From Allacma fusca (taxonomy: Eukaryota; Arthropoda; Collembola; Symphypleona; Sminthuridae), in NCBI GenBank assembly GCA_947179485.1, contig OX359247.1:31410801-31474800 (forward strand): a stretch of 64,000 nt of DNA, in the 5' to 3' direction. Both the position numbers and the translations under genes were made by a program. The notes under the pieces are model-generated. The model had not been told where the DNA came from, did no database searches, and saw only the letters and a list, made by a program, of their open reading frames with translations. Below, piece by piece: positions 24,532 through 35,269 of the stretch; within the stretch, counting starts at the first letter, position 1; each line of letters starts with the position of its first letter.

Positions 24532-24731
24532 TGTATAATATTTTATATGTATTTATGTATATGCATGGATCCGCTACCAACTACAGGAAAACGTACAGTG
24601 AGTGTCGTAGTTATATACCTAATGTAATATTTACCCCTTTCCTCATCCCTCTTGTCTTGCCAGGTATTGATTCTTTTCCCTGTATTTCTCTTCTCCTTCT
24701 TCTACTTTTCTTCTATCTCGGACCACATGTG

Positions 24732-24884
24732 TTAGGTTTCCTCTGGAAGATGAGATGCTGCTGTGATTTTCGAAATGTGTGCGCTGTCTTCATTTGTTTC
24801 CTTCCGTCCCGGCTGCCAGGACTTTACGAGCAGTAGAGTGAGAGCTCTCCGCCGGATCGCCACGTGGTCACGGATCTCGCCTTC
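24732..24884 (-). CDS. Candidate exon, minus strand, unrecognised
   Basis: Read on the minus strand, an acceptor-like string (TTCTTGTGTTACAG) ends at 24887. The frame beginning at 24884 is open for 50 codons to TAA at 24732-24734; it starts EGEIRDHVAIRRRALTLLL and continues hydrophilic. A donor-like GTAAAG begins at 24827, so the feature could instead be an internal exon of 59 bases (24828-24886). A second frame is open over that shorter interval, so the phase is uncertain. The CpG-rich composition and absence of simple repeat make it more gene-like than neighbouring frames. I recognise no domain, and 50-codon open runs are common by chance. Confidence 0.25.
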   Translation of the reverse strand, partial: EGEIRDHVAIRRRALTLLLVKSWQPGRKETNEDSAHISKITAASHLPEET

Positions 24885-25122
24885 AACTGTAACACAAGAA
24901 CACCATTTCCATTAGTCAAATATTCAGCTCCGGGTGTCAATCCCTGCTAGTACTATGCACGTATGTATGTACGCATCCAGTCGGAGGCGCACACACCCCT
25001 GTAATGTCCATACGAGGGAAAAAGAGACAACAACATCGGAGAGAAAGTGCGTGGGGAAAGGCGAGAGTACTATTTACATGCCTGCTCTTTTTTCCTATGC
25101 ACGTATGCGTACATATATGAAC

Positions 25123-25183
<61 letters not shown>
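25123..25183 (+). repeat. (GA)n microsatellite, 61 bases
   Basis: Nearly pure GA with AAA interruptions at 25130-25132 and 25168-25170. Overlapping frames with Arg-Glu and Leu-Ser runs derive from it. Confidence 0.97.
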
Positions 25184-25650
25184 CAAGGGCGATAGAGTAA
25201 GGAGTGAGCGGGGAGGAAGACATCCCTGGGAAGTTTACTCAAGTTGGACAATTTTCCTGGTCGAGATAAGACAGGGGGACGAAGAGACGTCAGGAAGCAT
25301 TAGGTCTCAAGTATGTAGTGGTGCCACAACATCTCCAAACCAAAGCAACGAGCTACAGGATAATGTACTTAACGTATCCCCCAACGTACCCACTTGTGAT
25401 TTTCAGCCGAGCCTCACCAAAACACAAATGCAGTGTATGACCGTCTGCGTAAACAGACACGACTGGATTTGGTCCAACGCATGTATGTACATATGTGCAC
25501 ACACATAGGTATGGAACTACAAGCACAAGTACCCAGGTTATAGTAGTATACGCACGACTAAAAAAAACCTGTCCCATGTCCACGTAAGACCCTAATGAAC
25601 AAATGTACATATACACATTATGCCACTCCATGCTCACTACAGACACATGT

Positions 25651-25666
25651 ATGTATGTACATACAT
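25651..25666. other. 16-base perfect palindrome
   Basis: ATGTATGTACATACAT is its own reverse complement and lies in a longer GTAT/ATAC-rich stretch (25,645-25,670). Related ATGTAC palindromes recur, for example TGTACATATGTACA at 53,338-53,351 and GTACATATGTAC near 63,177. Confidence 0.7.
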
Positions 25667-26499
25667 GCCTTTGCCTTACATCCGACCTCCATCCAGTTCC
25701 CACCTATCCCATTACACTTCCATAGTATTTATACTCCCTACAACCACGTTCCCGTTCCACCTGACGTACACTATTGGTTACACTCCCAGTCACTCACAGA
25801 GCCACCGAGGAAACTCTCCCCAGCAATGTCTAACTAAATCCAAGGTATAAAACCTCACAAGAGAGGAACTCTACTAAAGATTCTCCTTTTAAATTCCCTC
25901 CTGTTTAAAAATGTAAAGCGTCCATTCAATTATGCATTGAGCAATGTATGTATGTACATGTACGGGAGCTAAACTGTAGATAAAGTGAAACACCCGCAGA
26001 GCTATTTCTTATTTTAAAAATAATCAAAGTATTTCCATTTCCTCCAGATAATCCAAAGAAATCACATATTCCCTTTAAAACCTTTCTCCCCACAGGCCCT
26101 GGCTCTTTTCATGGATGGAAAAATCTCCAGTTTTGAAAATACCAGACCAGGAAGTCAAGAGAGCTGGGGAAGAGGAGAGTCTGACAGATAAATACTTTTT
26201 GAGGCTCTGTCGGAGAAACCAGTCCCAAAAATAAGGAACCCGGAGTGGATTAAAGACAAAGGCAGAGAGCAGAGAGGCTGAATTAATGTGTCTACAAGAG
26301 GAGAGAAAAATATAGAAACCCGTAAACTGTGGGAATGTGACGTGAGATAAATTATGAAGATTTGCCTATCACGCTCATATTTCAACCTATGCACCTCCAA
26401 TGGCTCGGCCGGAGTCTCAAAGTACGGAGGAAGAGCCTGTCTGTACTCATGGGCCCAGGATCGAAGCCCGTGATCGATGGATTGATGCTGAGCAATTAC

Positions 26500-26538
26500 C
26501 TCACAGATGATTCCATGCTCCCTTATGGGAGAGGAGTT
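26500..26538 (-). CDS. Candidate 39-base micro-exon, minus strand
   Basis: On the minus strand a pyrimidine tract ending TTTCCTCAG (acceptor) is followed by 39 bases and then GAG|GTAATT (donor-like). Only one frame is open across it, reading NSSPIREHGIICE. Both splice signals are close to consensus. The open frame also reads through the donor to about 26,155 on the minus strand. No partner exon is identified, so this may be a coincidental pair of splice-like strings. Confidence 0.15.
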
Positions 26539-26718
26539 CTGAGGAAACAGAAAGCATTGGGAGTTGGAGGGCTAAAACAGGACATGATATTAGATACTAA
26601 AAGAACCAGTGACTTTTAGCTAGTATCTTATGGCGAGATTCTGTTCAGGCTCTCTGGGTAAAGTCTGATGTATGTATATAGGGTTTGGAGTGCGTTCTCA
26701 GAGCAGAGCGAGTGAACG

Positions 26719-26744
26719 AGAGAGAGAGAGAGAGAGAGAGAGAG
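26719..26744 (+). repeat. (GA)n microsatellite
   Basis: Perfect GA for about 26 bases, followed by GTGAGTGAGAAGAGAG. Confidence 0.95.
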
Positions 26745-28099
26745 TGAGTGAGAAGAGAGTCTTGGAAAAATACTGGAGTCTGATAGGAGCGAGTCCCTCG
26801 GCCGGGAGAGTCATCATAATGATAATGTATAACTTGAGATAGGAGCAAGTGCATGTAAGACGAGAGAGAGAGAATTGTAAGGGATGAGCTCAATAACGTG
26901 GACATCCTTCCATAAATCATGTCATTTCGCTATTGTAGATGCCACACTGCTGCCAGTCCGCTCCGTGCATAAATCATACAATCTACCGACTCGGAACAGT
27001 ATCTTCACATTTTCAACTCCTGCCTGTACTCCTATACCCAACTACAGCCACAGTCCATATCAAGCACAATCACATGCATAAAAGCCGGTTTCAATTCCTT
27101 CCCAACAACACTTGCTAGCAAACAAGAGTGCTCACAAGGAAAGAGAGAGAGAGAGAGAAAAAAAAAACATCCTTCATTTGACAAGTTAAATCCTCATTAC
27201 AAAACATATCCTAGTTAGTTGCCACTTGCTTTTTTTATATTTTCCCTAACACAATACTCCAAACGCTCTTCCTCCTACGAGCACAGGAACAAATGAGTTT
27301 TTCCTTTATATCCAGTCCTCAGGACAAACTTCCACAGTCACTGATGCAAACTGCTACAGAACGAATGGTACAAACCTGGTAAGGTTTCAAACAGGAAAGG
27401 TTTCTCAATTTTTTGTACAGTCTATTTTTTTTGTTTGTAATTATACATACATATGTAGTTACAAGTAACGATTTTGCAACGGGGAAAAATTCACCCAAGC
27501 CTGCTCTGATACAATCTCATGTAAAGTGTATTTATACAAAGGTAGATCAACAGTTTACACTTGATGTAAATAGTGGAGCGTTCGTTGTAAATTGTGTGTG
27601 TTGTTTTTGAGCTCCAACAATGGCTAGCAAATGCGGAGCCTCGTACCAAAAATAGAACAATAGGAGCAAGGCCCGGACACTGGGTTCAGGTCAGAGGAAA
27701 TTGTCCTTACAAAAGTGATGGCTGGAGCTGATAATCCGATCTATGTACGGATAAGCCTTACTCTTCATATCCTCTCCCATCAATCTACCTCAAATGCTAA
27801 TCTGGAAACAAATGTTATTCACTTCGGAGGTGATAATGCAAAGAGTGTCAGAATTGCATTTTGGGATATGCTATTTATTTTCTGGACTCATGGGCCTTTG
27901 CATTTATGGGAGCGTACACATGTATGTATATACTGCAGCATTTACATTATGTACATATGAGACAGATAGATTGGCTAATGTAGCGGCGCGGTTGGGAAGC
28001 AAATGTAAATATCTCCAAGCACTGGAAGTTCAAAACGTATCTGTACAATGTAAAGTCTTTGTACAAACCTAGGGGATATGCAAATGTTTTTTTTCCTAG

Positions 28100-28138
28100 A
28101 GACCAATCATCAGGGAAGGAATTCTACAGAACCAAACA
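28100..28138 (+). CDS. Candidate 39-base micro-exon, plus strand
   Basis: A strong acceptor-like string (GTTTTTTTTCCTAG) ends at 28099. Thirty-nine bases later GTAAGT begins at 28139, a consensus donor core. All three frames are open, so phase cannot be set; one reads RPIIREGILQNQT. No flanking exon could be linked to it with confidence. Confidence 0.18.
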
Positions 28139-28996
28139 GTAAGTTCTGGAATGGGAGTAAAAGAGAAGCTTTAAATTTGTTTTGAGGAGGATAAACACTC
28201 GTGGAATGAATTTAGAAGGGGAGAAATCAATACGAAAAAAATTGAGAATAGCAGAATGTATAGAGTGAATATTTAATGTTAAAGAATTAAGTTTTTAAGC
28301 TCAGGCTATAACTTGCTCCGTAGGAGTTTTGGAGATGAGGATTTTCGCTTCTTAGCTGATGTGATTTTTTTTTGTGTGAGGGATGAATATGTACCATGAC
28401 AGTGCCGTAAGTGACTATGGCTTTTTAATGCGGAGTCGTTAATAGGAATGGGGCTATAATCGAATAAGGTAGAAACAATTTTTGCTCATGGCCCGCCATC
28501 AGCACACAAGAACGCGGACAGGCACACAAAAGGGAAATACAATGACCAAATGGCCTGGTATCTCTCCCCAGCCCTAATTATTTGCTCAACATGTACACCT
28601 GACCGTGAGTGGATTTGTTTTGAAGCCTGAGCTCTGCAAATAGTTGGAGCTATCATTGAATCTATTTACTCTTCGGATTAGATTTGCTATTAAGAGATAT
28701 GCGTGTATGCAATTAAGTGTAAGATGTATGTGTGATTGGGTGAGTGTACATAGGAAAAGGGAGAGAGGAGCAGCAGTGAGGCCAGGACGGGGAGAGAGCA
28801 CAATTGCCATTACATATTTGGAGCATAATGAAAATAAGAGCTGCTCTTCGTCTGACGGCCGACAGGCACTGAAAAGAGTGGAGGGATGCGGGGCATCGCC
28901 AAGGCACGCTCGACTGCGTCCATTTAAAACCCTCACCGCTCTCATTGTAAATACGGACCTGCCAGTCCGACTGTAATTATTCTGCGATACATCAAT

Positions 28997-29028
28997 CCAT
29001 CTCCTCATCACCCTGTGTGAGGAGATGG
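28997..29028. other. Perfect 11-base-pair hairpin
   Basis: CCATCTCCTCA (28997-29007) is followed by a ten-base loop and its exact complement TGAGGAGATGG (29018-29028); a T-G pair could extend it by one. Nothing downstream resembles a histone-type stem-loop or tRNA arm. It could be a small structured RNA element or a chance inverted repeat. Confidence 0.6.
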
Positions 29029-29693
29029 GGCCAGAGCCCAAGGAATTTTTTCAGGAAGATAGAAGACTGATCGGGATTCTCCCGAACGACTCTGATTATT
29101 TCCACGGAGAAGAAACAATGGTCGATTATTGACGAGAGATGACGACCGTGTAATGCCTCCCTCGCATATGACTTAAGTGACCGGAGAGATTAAGGGCGAG
29201 ACTTTTTGCTCATCATGATACACAGAGCCCCGGTATAGATATAGGAATAGAGATGGGGAGCGAGTAGCAAATGTTACATGACGAGGAAAGCGAAAGGCCG
29301 TCAGTCCACTTCATCATCATCAGTCCCGATAGGATAATCGTAGCTGGCAATTCCACTCATGCATTGCGGTCAGTTGTTTGTCTTCCCGTCATCTCCCGAG
29401 TACATGCTCTTTCATTCCTCTCCTCTCCAAAACCAACTTCTAATGATAGGATAATGCCGAGAAAAAAAATGAAACAAGAGAATCCTATGGATTGGACCTA
29501 AGTCCAAGGAAAAACAAGGACCACATGAGGAAATGCCCTTCCACAGAGCAATCAATGGTTATTGTGAGCGGCTGTCGACGTGAGGCCATCATTCACATCA
29601 CAAATAACAATATTATCTCCCAACCTCATCCTCACGACGCAACGGCATGCAAATACCAGTCAGTTCTAGGCAATCGGAGATTCCTCACTTTTA

Positions 29694-29726
29694 TCTCTCT
29701 CTCTCTCTCTCTCTCTCTCCCTCTCT
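29694..29726 (+). repeat. (CT)n microsatellite
   Basis: About 33 bases with one CC slip near 29719. Confidence 0.95.
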
Positions 29727-30490
29727 TACTCCCTCTCTTCTCAATTCAAAACTACTTCCAAGCGGTTGTACTCACCGTACCATTTTTTCTCCCGCTACGT
29801 TCTATGTTCCTAGTGCCAGGAACCGGAATCAAGCGGAAAAAATGAGAAAAATATCAAAATGTGCATGTACGGAGGAAGGAGGGAATTAAATCGTGGAAAA
29901 ATTGTGGAAATTTTCTCCTTGGAGCGTCCCTGAGCGAAAAGTCTGTCTGAAAGTTGGGACAGGAGCGGGAGGGTAGACAGGCGTTATAGGGAATTGTCGA
30001 TTCTAATGATTGCATGTTGCGGATAAAAGTGTGGCTCGGCTTGTGTCTGCCTGGCGGAGCCAGACGAAGGAAGGAGAGTCCGTTGAGGACTAAATGCAAG
30101 ACGACGTTAATCAAGTGGGGAAATTTGGAGCGATACGTATGAGCCCTCTCTATAACTGCATGCATGCTCAATAACTATTATGTATCTCAGTGTGCACTTA
30201 CGAGATTATATGCCAGGGGATAGAGTATAGATGTCTATATATAGAAGTCATGCGGGAATAAAAATAAGTATTTACCACTCTCTCACTCACACTATACTTA
30301 CAGAGATCTCTACTATCCCCGGGATCCATGGGCATGTACATACATACGTCTGTATTTTTTAATCGTGTATTACACGCTTATGCATTACGTAAAAGGAGAC
30401 TTGGAGGACTAGCGAGTATAAAGAGGAAGGCTGATAAAGCCATGTCATGTGTCATTTTTCCCAGTGAAATCATGTTGCTCCCGAGAATTG

Positions 30491-30491
<1 letters not shown>

Positions 30492-30524
<33 letters not shown>
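30492..30524 (+). repeat. (CT)n microsatellite
   Basis: Perfect CT for 33 bases, followed by CTCATCTCCAGG. Confidence 0.96.
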
Positions 30525-30527
<3 letters not shown>

Positions 30528-30749
30528 ATCTCCAGGCGTAAGATGGAGGGAGATGAGAGACTCCTTCGCAAGTGAGAAAAGATGGGAGAGAGCGGAGCAA
30601 GGACTCGGAGACACTCTGGTGCGAGAGTTATTTGAATTGCAGTGTGTTATGTGGGCTGAAAAACATGCAAGTTGGCAATATCTGTACATGCTTTTAGATT
30701 TAATGCTCCTTCCATCTCGCCTGATTCCCTCGTTCGGAATAATGTGCCT

Positions 30750-30775
30750 GGGATGGGATGGGGAGGGAGGAGGGG
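30750..30775 (+). other. G-quadruplex motif, plus strand
   Basis: Five G runs, G3-AT-G3-AT-G4-A-G3-AGGA-G4, meet the common four-run rule with loops of 2, 2, 1 and 4 bases. It lies at the 3' end of a chance open frame. Confidence 0.75.
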
Positions 30776-31680
30776 AGTGACACCACACAAATGTCTCCAC
30801 ATTTCATTTCAAACGCAATCCAATTTTAGAGTGTCAGTAATTTCATGTCACCTCAGACCAAACAACCCAGCGATGATATATTTCAATTCCACGTCAACAA
30901 CCATCATTACCTCCATTGACATACAGACAACCAACACCTACAAAAATCAGACACACGGGGCCATGTGCTTTCCCGAGCCAAACCCCGGCATTCTCAAGTG
31001 CTCTCCCATTCTCACAAGTCAAAACTCACTAAATTTAACTATCCTTCCTCATTTTCGCTATCATAAAAATTTCACATGCTCAATTTTTACATTCTAAATT
31101 CTTACTTGAAAACAATATGTCACTTACTCATGTAAACACTGGGAAACATGAGTTTCACATGTGCACCTACATTAGTAAAAATCCTATACCCTCGCCATGT
31201 CATATCCCGTCCCTATAGCCATATACCCTAAGTAGCTTAACACATGTCAAACACATGTACACACAAATCCACATACAAAAACATACAAGACTTATAAAAA
31301 AAACAACTCTCAGTGCTCTTCAACACAATACCCCCAAAACCTGAAGGTTCTCTTGGAGACAGGCGTGCACATACATAAGTCGGAGCCAGATAAGTGCACA
31401 CACGTAACTATCTATATGGAGCGAAGTAAAATAAAACTGGAACAGATTTGACCATTATTCCTTCCACTACGCCTGGATTGCTCTCTGGTCATAACATTCT
31501 CATTGAATGCAGGCACGGAGCGAGAGAGGAACATTGTGATTGAGAGAATGCTCCGAAACGTGCGCTCACTGTTTTACGAGGTCTAGGCTCTGCACGCATT
31601 ATGTGGTCTTTGGAGAACAAGTGCGTGAGTATGAGACGTTAGGTACAGGTCCATAAGGCTCGGGCTGGCTCTTAGTAAAA

Positions 31681-31695
31681 GAGAGAGAGAGAGAG

Positions 31696-31729
<34 letters not shown>
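31681..31729 (+). repeat. (GA)n / (GT)n compound microsatellite
   Basis: Fifteen bases of GA, a TGTTT junction, then 30 bases of perfect GT. Confidence 0.96.
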
Positions 31730-31731
<2 letters not shown>

Positions 31732-32254
31732 GCTGCATTTTGTGCTGTAATAATGCTCGGGAATGAGTATCTATATGCAATGACCACTAGCCAGGATAGT
31801 GCCTTTTGCTTCCAAGTAATAATAAGAGTCGGTAACATGACTCGATTTTATGAGCTTTTTTCTCCCAATGACTCGCCTTGCATTGTTCATCACGTACATA
31901 CTTCCGCAGCTACATGTGAATATTGACTAAGTACATATACATGGCTATAGGGATACTTTAGAAGGCATTTCATTCCTGAGGCATGGCAGGACATGAGCAT
32001 AACATTAGAGCATATTAGCTTTGTACATGTCCGTATGTACGTAGTGTGTACAGTGTCTTCCCTGGGTTTCAGGAATGAGAGAGAGAGAGAGAGAACGAGG
32101 TAAATGAGTGGAGGGTGTAAAGAGAACCGTGAGTCTCTTAAATGGGGAAAAGAGCATTGATAGTACAGATAGAGCTCGGTTATGACATCGGGAGCTGTTG
32201 GGGAGGATGGGTGAAAATTTTCAAGTTGGATTTCCCGTTTGTAATTTAGGCCCA

Positions 32255-32286
32255 TGTGTGTATGTGTATGTGTGTGTGTGTGTGTG
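32255..32286 (+). repeat. (GT)n microsatellite, interrupted
   Basis: About 32 bases of TG with two TA interruptions in its first half. Confidence 0.93.
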
Positions 32287-32630
32287 CTTGTCTATCCTTG
32301 GGTTTGTATGTGAAAATATACATATGCATGGGCTTGTGTATATTTGGAGAAGTTCTGAGATGGGAATATTTCTGTGAGGGTTGGGTGTGCGGTGCGTTCC
32401 ATACTGTTCCAGGATGCATAAAGGCAACTGCACATAGATTATGGCAATAAAGGAGTTTATGTGACATTATCTTTGTCCTGGTGACTTTGAGCGGATTTCA
32501 CTCATTCAATATACAAGTGTATGTATATAGGGACAGAGCGGGGGCTGGGTGCAGTGTCATATAGGGAACTCAAGGCAAGGAACCAGACCCCGGCTTCCAA
32601 GGCGCAATCTATAAACACATCCATGAGTTT

Positions 32631-32780
32631 TTACTGCCTCCGTCGGAGGAGATAGGCCAGTCCAAAGAGGCCCATTCCGGGGTCCATGCTAGTCATTTCC
32701 ATGCATTCAATTCCCTCCTGAGACTCACATCCAAATATTCCGCCAGATACACATTCGACATGACAATCTCTATCTCCCAA
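32631..32780 (-). CDS. Candidate terminal exon, minus strand, unrecognised
   Basis: The minus-strand frame is open for 49 codons from 32780 to a TAA at 32631-32633. It opens directly after an in-frame TAG that could double as a splice-acceptor AG (GAGTAG|TTGGGAG). The translation is Gly-rich with four Cys (CHVEC...FGCES...IEC) and ends GLFGLAYLLRRRQ, a hydrophobic stretch followed by a basic tail. No simple repeat contributes, and the segment is GC-richer than its flanks. The pyrimidine tract before the acceptor is poor, and 50-codon open runs are common by chance. I cannot assign a family. Confidence 0.2.
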   Translation of the reverse strand: MGDRDCHVECVSGGIFGCESQEGIECMEMTSMDPGMGLFGLAYLLRRRQ

Positions 32781-35041
32781 CTACTCACTCGCTCAAGACT
32801 CCCGAGCAGGGCGCAAATACTCCTACTACTCAAACAACGGAGAAAATACGGCAAGGCTTGCATTTCCAATTTGTCCGCTTAAATGTACACGAATCTATAT
32901 GTAAGGGTCCCATGTAAATAGCTACATGAGAAGCGCCTCTCAATTCTACCTACGTACATTACCCACATACTGTGCATGCACATAGCGCATCTAAATATGT
33001 ACATACGGAGCGCCAAGGAATGTCACTTTAGTACGTCCCTCCTTCCTCCTTCCTAGCACAGTTTTGCTTGCGCATAGACTCCAGCCTATGGAGATGGTCG
33101 GGAAAGATGGGATTCGTATATTTACAAAACGTTCCGTGGGAAATACGTCCGTACATATGGGAAGTATGGAGCGATCCTGGGACTACGACTCGATACAAGT
33201 GTATACGTTTTCAGTATGTATGTATGTACACCTTACACAGCCTTTGTAATATGCACACGTAAAATTCCAGAAGATGTAGGGCAAACGTTGTCACGTCTGT
33301 ATTTGTTTCAGCTATTGTAACAAGTAATAAATATGGGATATAAATATGAAGGAAATAAGTAAAAACTGTGCGCATGAGGGATATTATTGTCTGGACCTGG
33401 ACCCAGCAAAAGTAAATACTTACAAGTGGGGAGAAAGAGGGATTTGCAAGGACCGGAGTAGTACATACATATGAGACACTCAGAGGAGAAGTCAGGACGT
33501 GAGAAAAAACAAGCTTGATTTTAATAAGGGAAGGAGTAATAGTTGGAGGAGAAAATGTCATTGACTCTTTAGTCCCCTCGCCCAGCCCTGACTGGGATAA
33601 TTATGAAGAGCGTTGAGGGAAGAAGGCATCCTCCACGCTGGAATTAATTCAGGGGAAAAGTGTACGTGAGGAGCTCCTCAGCCCATGTTTCCCGGGAGGC
33701 TCCTCATGTAAAAGCTGTCTCTGCCTGTTGTTAGCACATCTCTGCATGGAAATTTCAATCAGTTCCTTAAGTACTCCGGGTAGGAGCTATTGTCACGGGG
33801 CAAATAGTCTCTCTGGTGGAAACATGTTTCCTCGAATTATTGAGGAATTGCTTGAAAGCTTTCAAGATGTTATCGCGAAAATACGCCGTCAACACATTCC
33901 CATCGCTATTCAGCTTGTCTCTTTCAAAGTGCTTCTATTTTCCAAAATGTAATGTTGACGAACACTTCTCGTCTTCGTCTTCTTTTTCTCTCTCTCTCTC
34001 TCCTCTCTCACTCTCATGTTTGCAGAATTTAATACAAACTGTTTGAGGCTTTTCTTTGTGTACTCACAAGAAAAGATGCGGAGACGCAGACTTGGCTAAC
34101 ACTCCCAATGATATTGCTCTCGATATGTTGTTTCACCCGTTGCCTCACTTATAGATTCCTAGGAGGTGGGTACACTTACGGACATATGTGATTCCAGACT
34201 TATATGTATTTACATGTGGGGATATATGGATGTACAATCAGCCCATGTACGTTCATTTGAGCACTTGTACGTTCACTTGCTTATGTACTTTTACTTTGAG
34301 ATGTATGTGTGTCTTTACACGTGCTTATACATAAAGACATACACACACACACACAAGTACAGACGCATCCTCACAAGTTTTGAAGCTCGGAGCTTTGTCT
34401 GCCTGTCGTTTACACTCGATGAGTGAAAACACGGAGAGTAAAGGGAGAGAGAGAGTTTTTGCAGTTGAGAGTGAGTGAGAGAGAGGGAAAAAAGTGTGTT
34501 GGAAACCGGAGGAAATTACAGCGGGGATTTTCGGTTTCGTCATTCAAGTCACTTCACACGGTAGCGCTTAACGACACAAGGATCAATTTTTCCAAGTCTT
34601 CCATCTTCTAAGCATCCGTCCTCTTCTGTCTGTCTCTCTCTCTCTCTTACACTCCTCACTCCACTCCTTCTACCTTTCTTCTCCATCCCTACTCCACAAC
34701 ATTGATTCCCACCGACAATCCGCATCATGCATGCTCCCGCTACTCAGCGAGTTATTACTCCCGAACATAAACTCATGGAGGATTTGCATGAATCCGCTAC
34801 TTCCAGCTCTGCTTACAATAGATTAATCCCTCCACACTCGTTTGTGTTTATGCTCAAAAGCCCTATCTCTCCCCACAAGCATCCCTGACCCGATTGAAAA
34901 TCCCTCGTACTTACACGCCTGGACGTACATATCTTAATACATAGTGTACTCTCCAGCAAAACATCTCCAAAAGAAGGAGGAAGTTCACGAAAATGACTTT
35001 ACTTTTGCCTCGAAGGGAACAATTGCAGGACAAATTGGAAA

Positions 35042-35066
35042 AATTCAGGATCATGTTTCCTGAATT
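35042..35066. other. 9-base-pair perfect hairpin
   Basis: AATTCAGGA (35042-35050), a seven-base loop, then TCCTGAATT (35058-35066). It sits 60 bases before the duplicated segment at 35,124. Confidence 0.5.
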
Positions 35067-35104
35067 GAATTCTTGTATGGAGAAAGTACGCCTTACCTTT
35101 TCCA

Positions 35105-35129
35105 CCCATTCCCTCCCCCCTCCATTCCC
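35105..35129 (-). other. Possible G-quadruplex motif, minus strand
   Basis: On plus, C runs CCC-ATT-CCC-T-CCCCCC-TCCATT-CCC, so the minus strand has four G3+ runs with loops of 6, 1 and 3. It is weaker than the motif at 40,874. Confidence 0.5.
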
Positions 35130-35156
35130 TACCATCTTTTATGGGAAAAAGTGGGA
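35124..35156 (+). repeat. Local duplication, copy 1
   Basis: These 33 bases match 35,237-35,269 with only two differences (C/T and G/T) at an offset of 113. The preceding pyrimidine-rich 40 bases are also related but carry an indel of about seven bases. The core is ATTCCCTAYCATCTTTTATG followed by GGGAAAAA. Confidence 0.85.
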
Positions 35157-35236
35157 TTTTCGATTTTTCAAAGGTGTATAAACTGAGAGGGATTGTAGCG
35201 GAAAAAACGTTCTTAACTTTCTTCACTTTTTTCCAA

Positions 35237-35269
35237 ATTCCCTATCATCTTTTATGGGAAAAATTGGGA
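35237..35269 (+). repeat. Local duplication, copy 2
   Basis: Second copy of the 33-base segment, followed immediately by a short GGGAAAAATTG echo. A shorter match (CTCCCTACCATCT) recurs near 37,659. Confidence 0.85.

Larger units (their letters stand above)
17200..24700. other. AT-rich noncoding domain
   Basis: This 7.5 kb segment is visibly more AT-rich than the rest, with poly-A/T runs (A12 near 21,887; A10 near 22,703), AAT and TA repeats, and only one GA tract (19,930). C8 at 20291-20298 precedes a GTT/GTA run. Small TA runs lie at 22477-22494 and 23106-23118. No open frame here looks like protein: products are Phe/Tyr/Ile/Lys-rich and short. It could be a deep intron or intergenic spacer. 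Confidence 0.75.
24700..31700. other. Mixed stretch with GC-richer patches and weak exon candidates
   Basis: GC rises around 24.8-25.5, 26.4-26.5, 28.8-29.2 and 29.3-29.6 kb. Exon-like segments, a hairpin, a palindrome and a G-quadruplex motif are listed separately. A frame at 25,260-25,450 (+), after the GA tract, has protein-like composition (EETSGSIRSQV...) but no start or splice support. Short GA runs lie at 26860-26872 and 27141-27158. From 30.8 to 31.5 kb I see only CA-rich unique DNA. Confidence 0.7.

Noticed and set aside
25260..25450. Protein-like frame (EETSGSIRSQV...) after the GA tract
   Set aside because: No start codon context or splice acceptor, and it extends a frame created by the GA repeat.
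26400..26470. tRNA-like A-box (TGGCTCGGCCGG) and B-box (GGATCGAAGCC)
   Set aside because: The T-arm and acceptor stems do not pair and the box spacing is too long for a standard tRNA without an intron.
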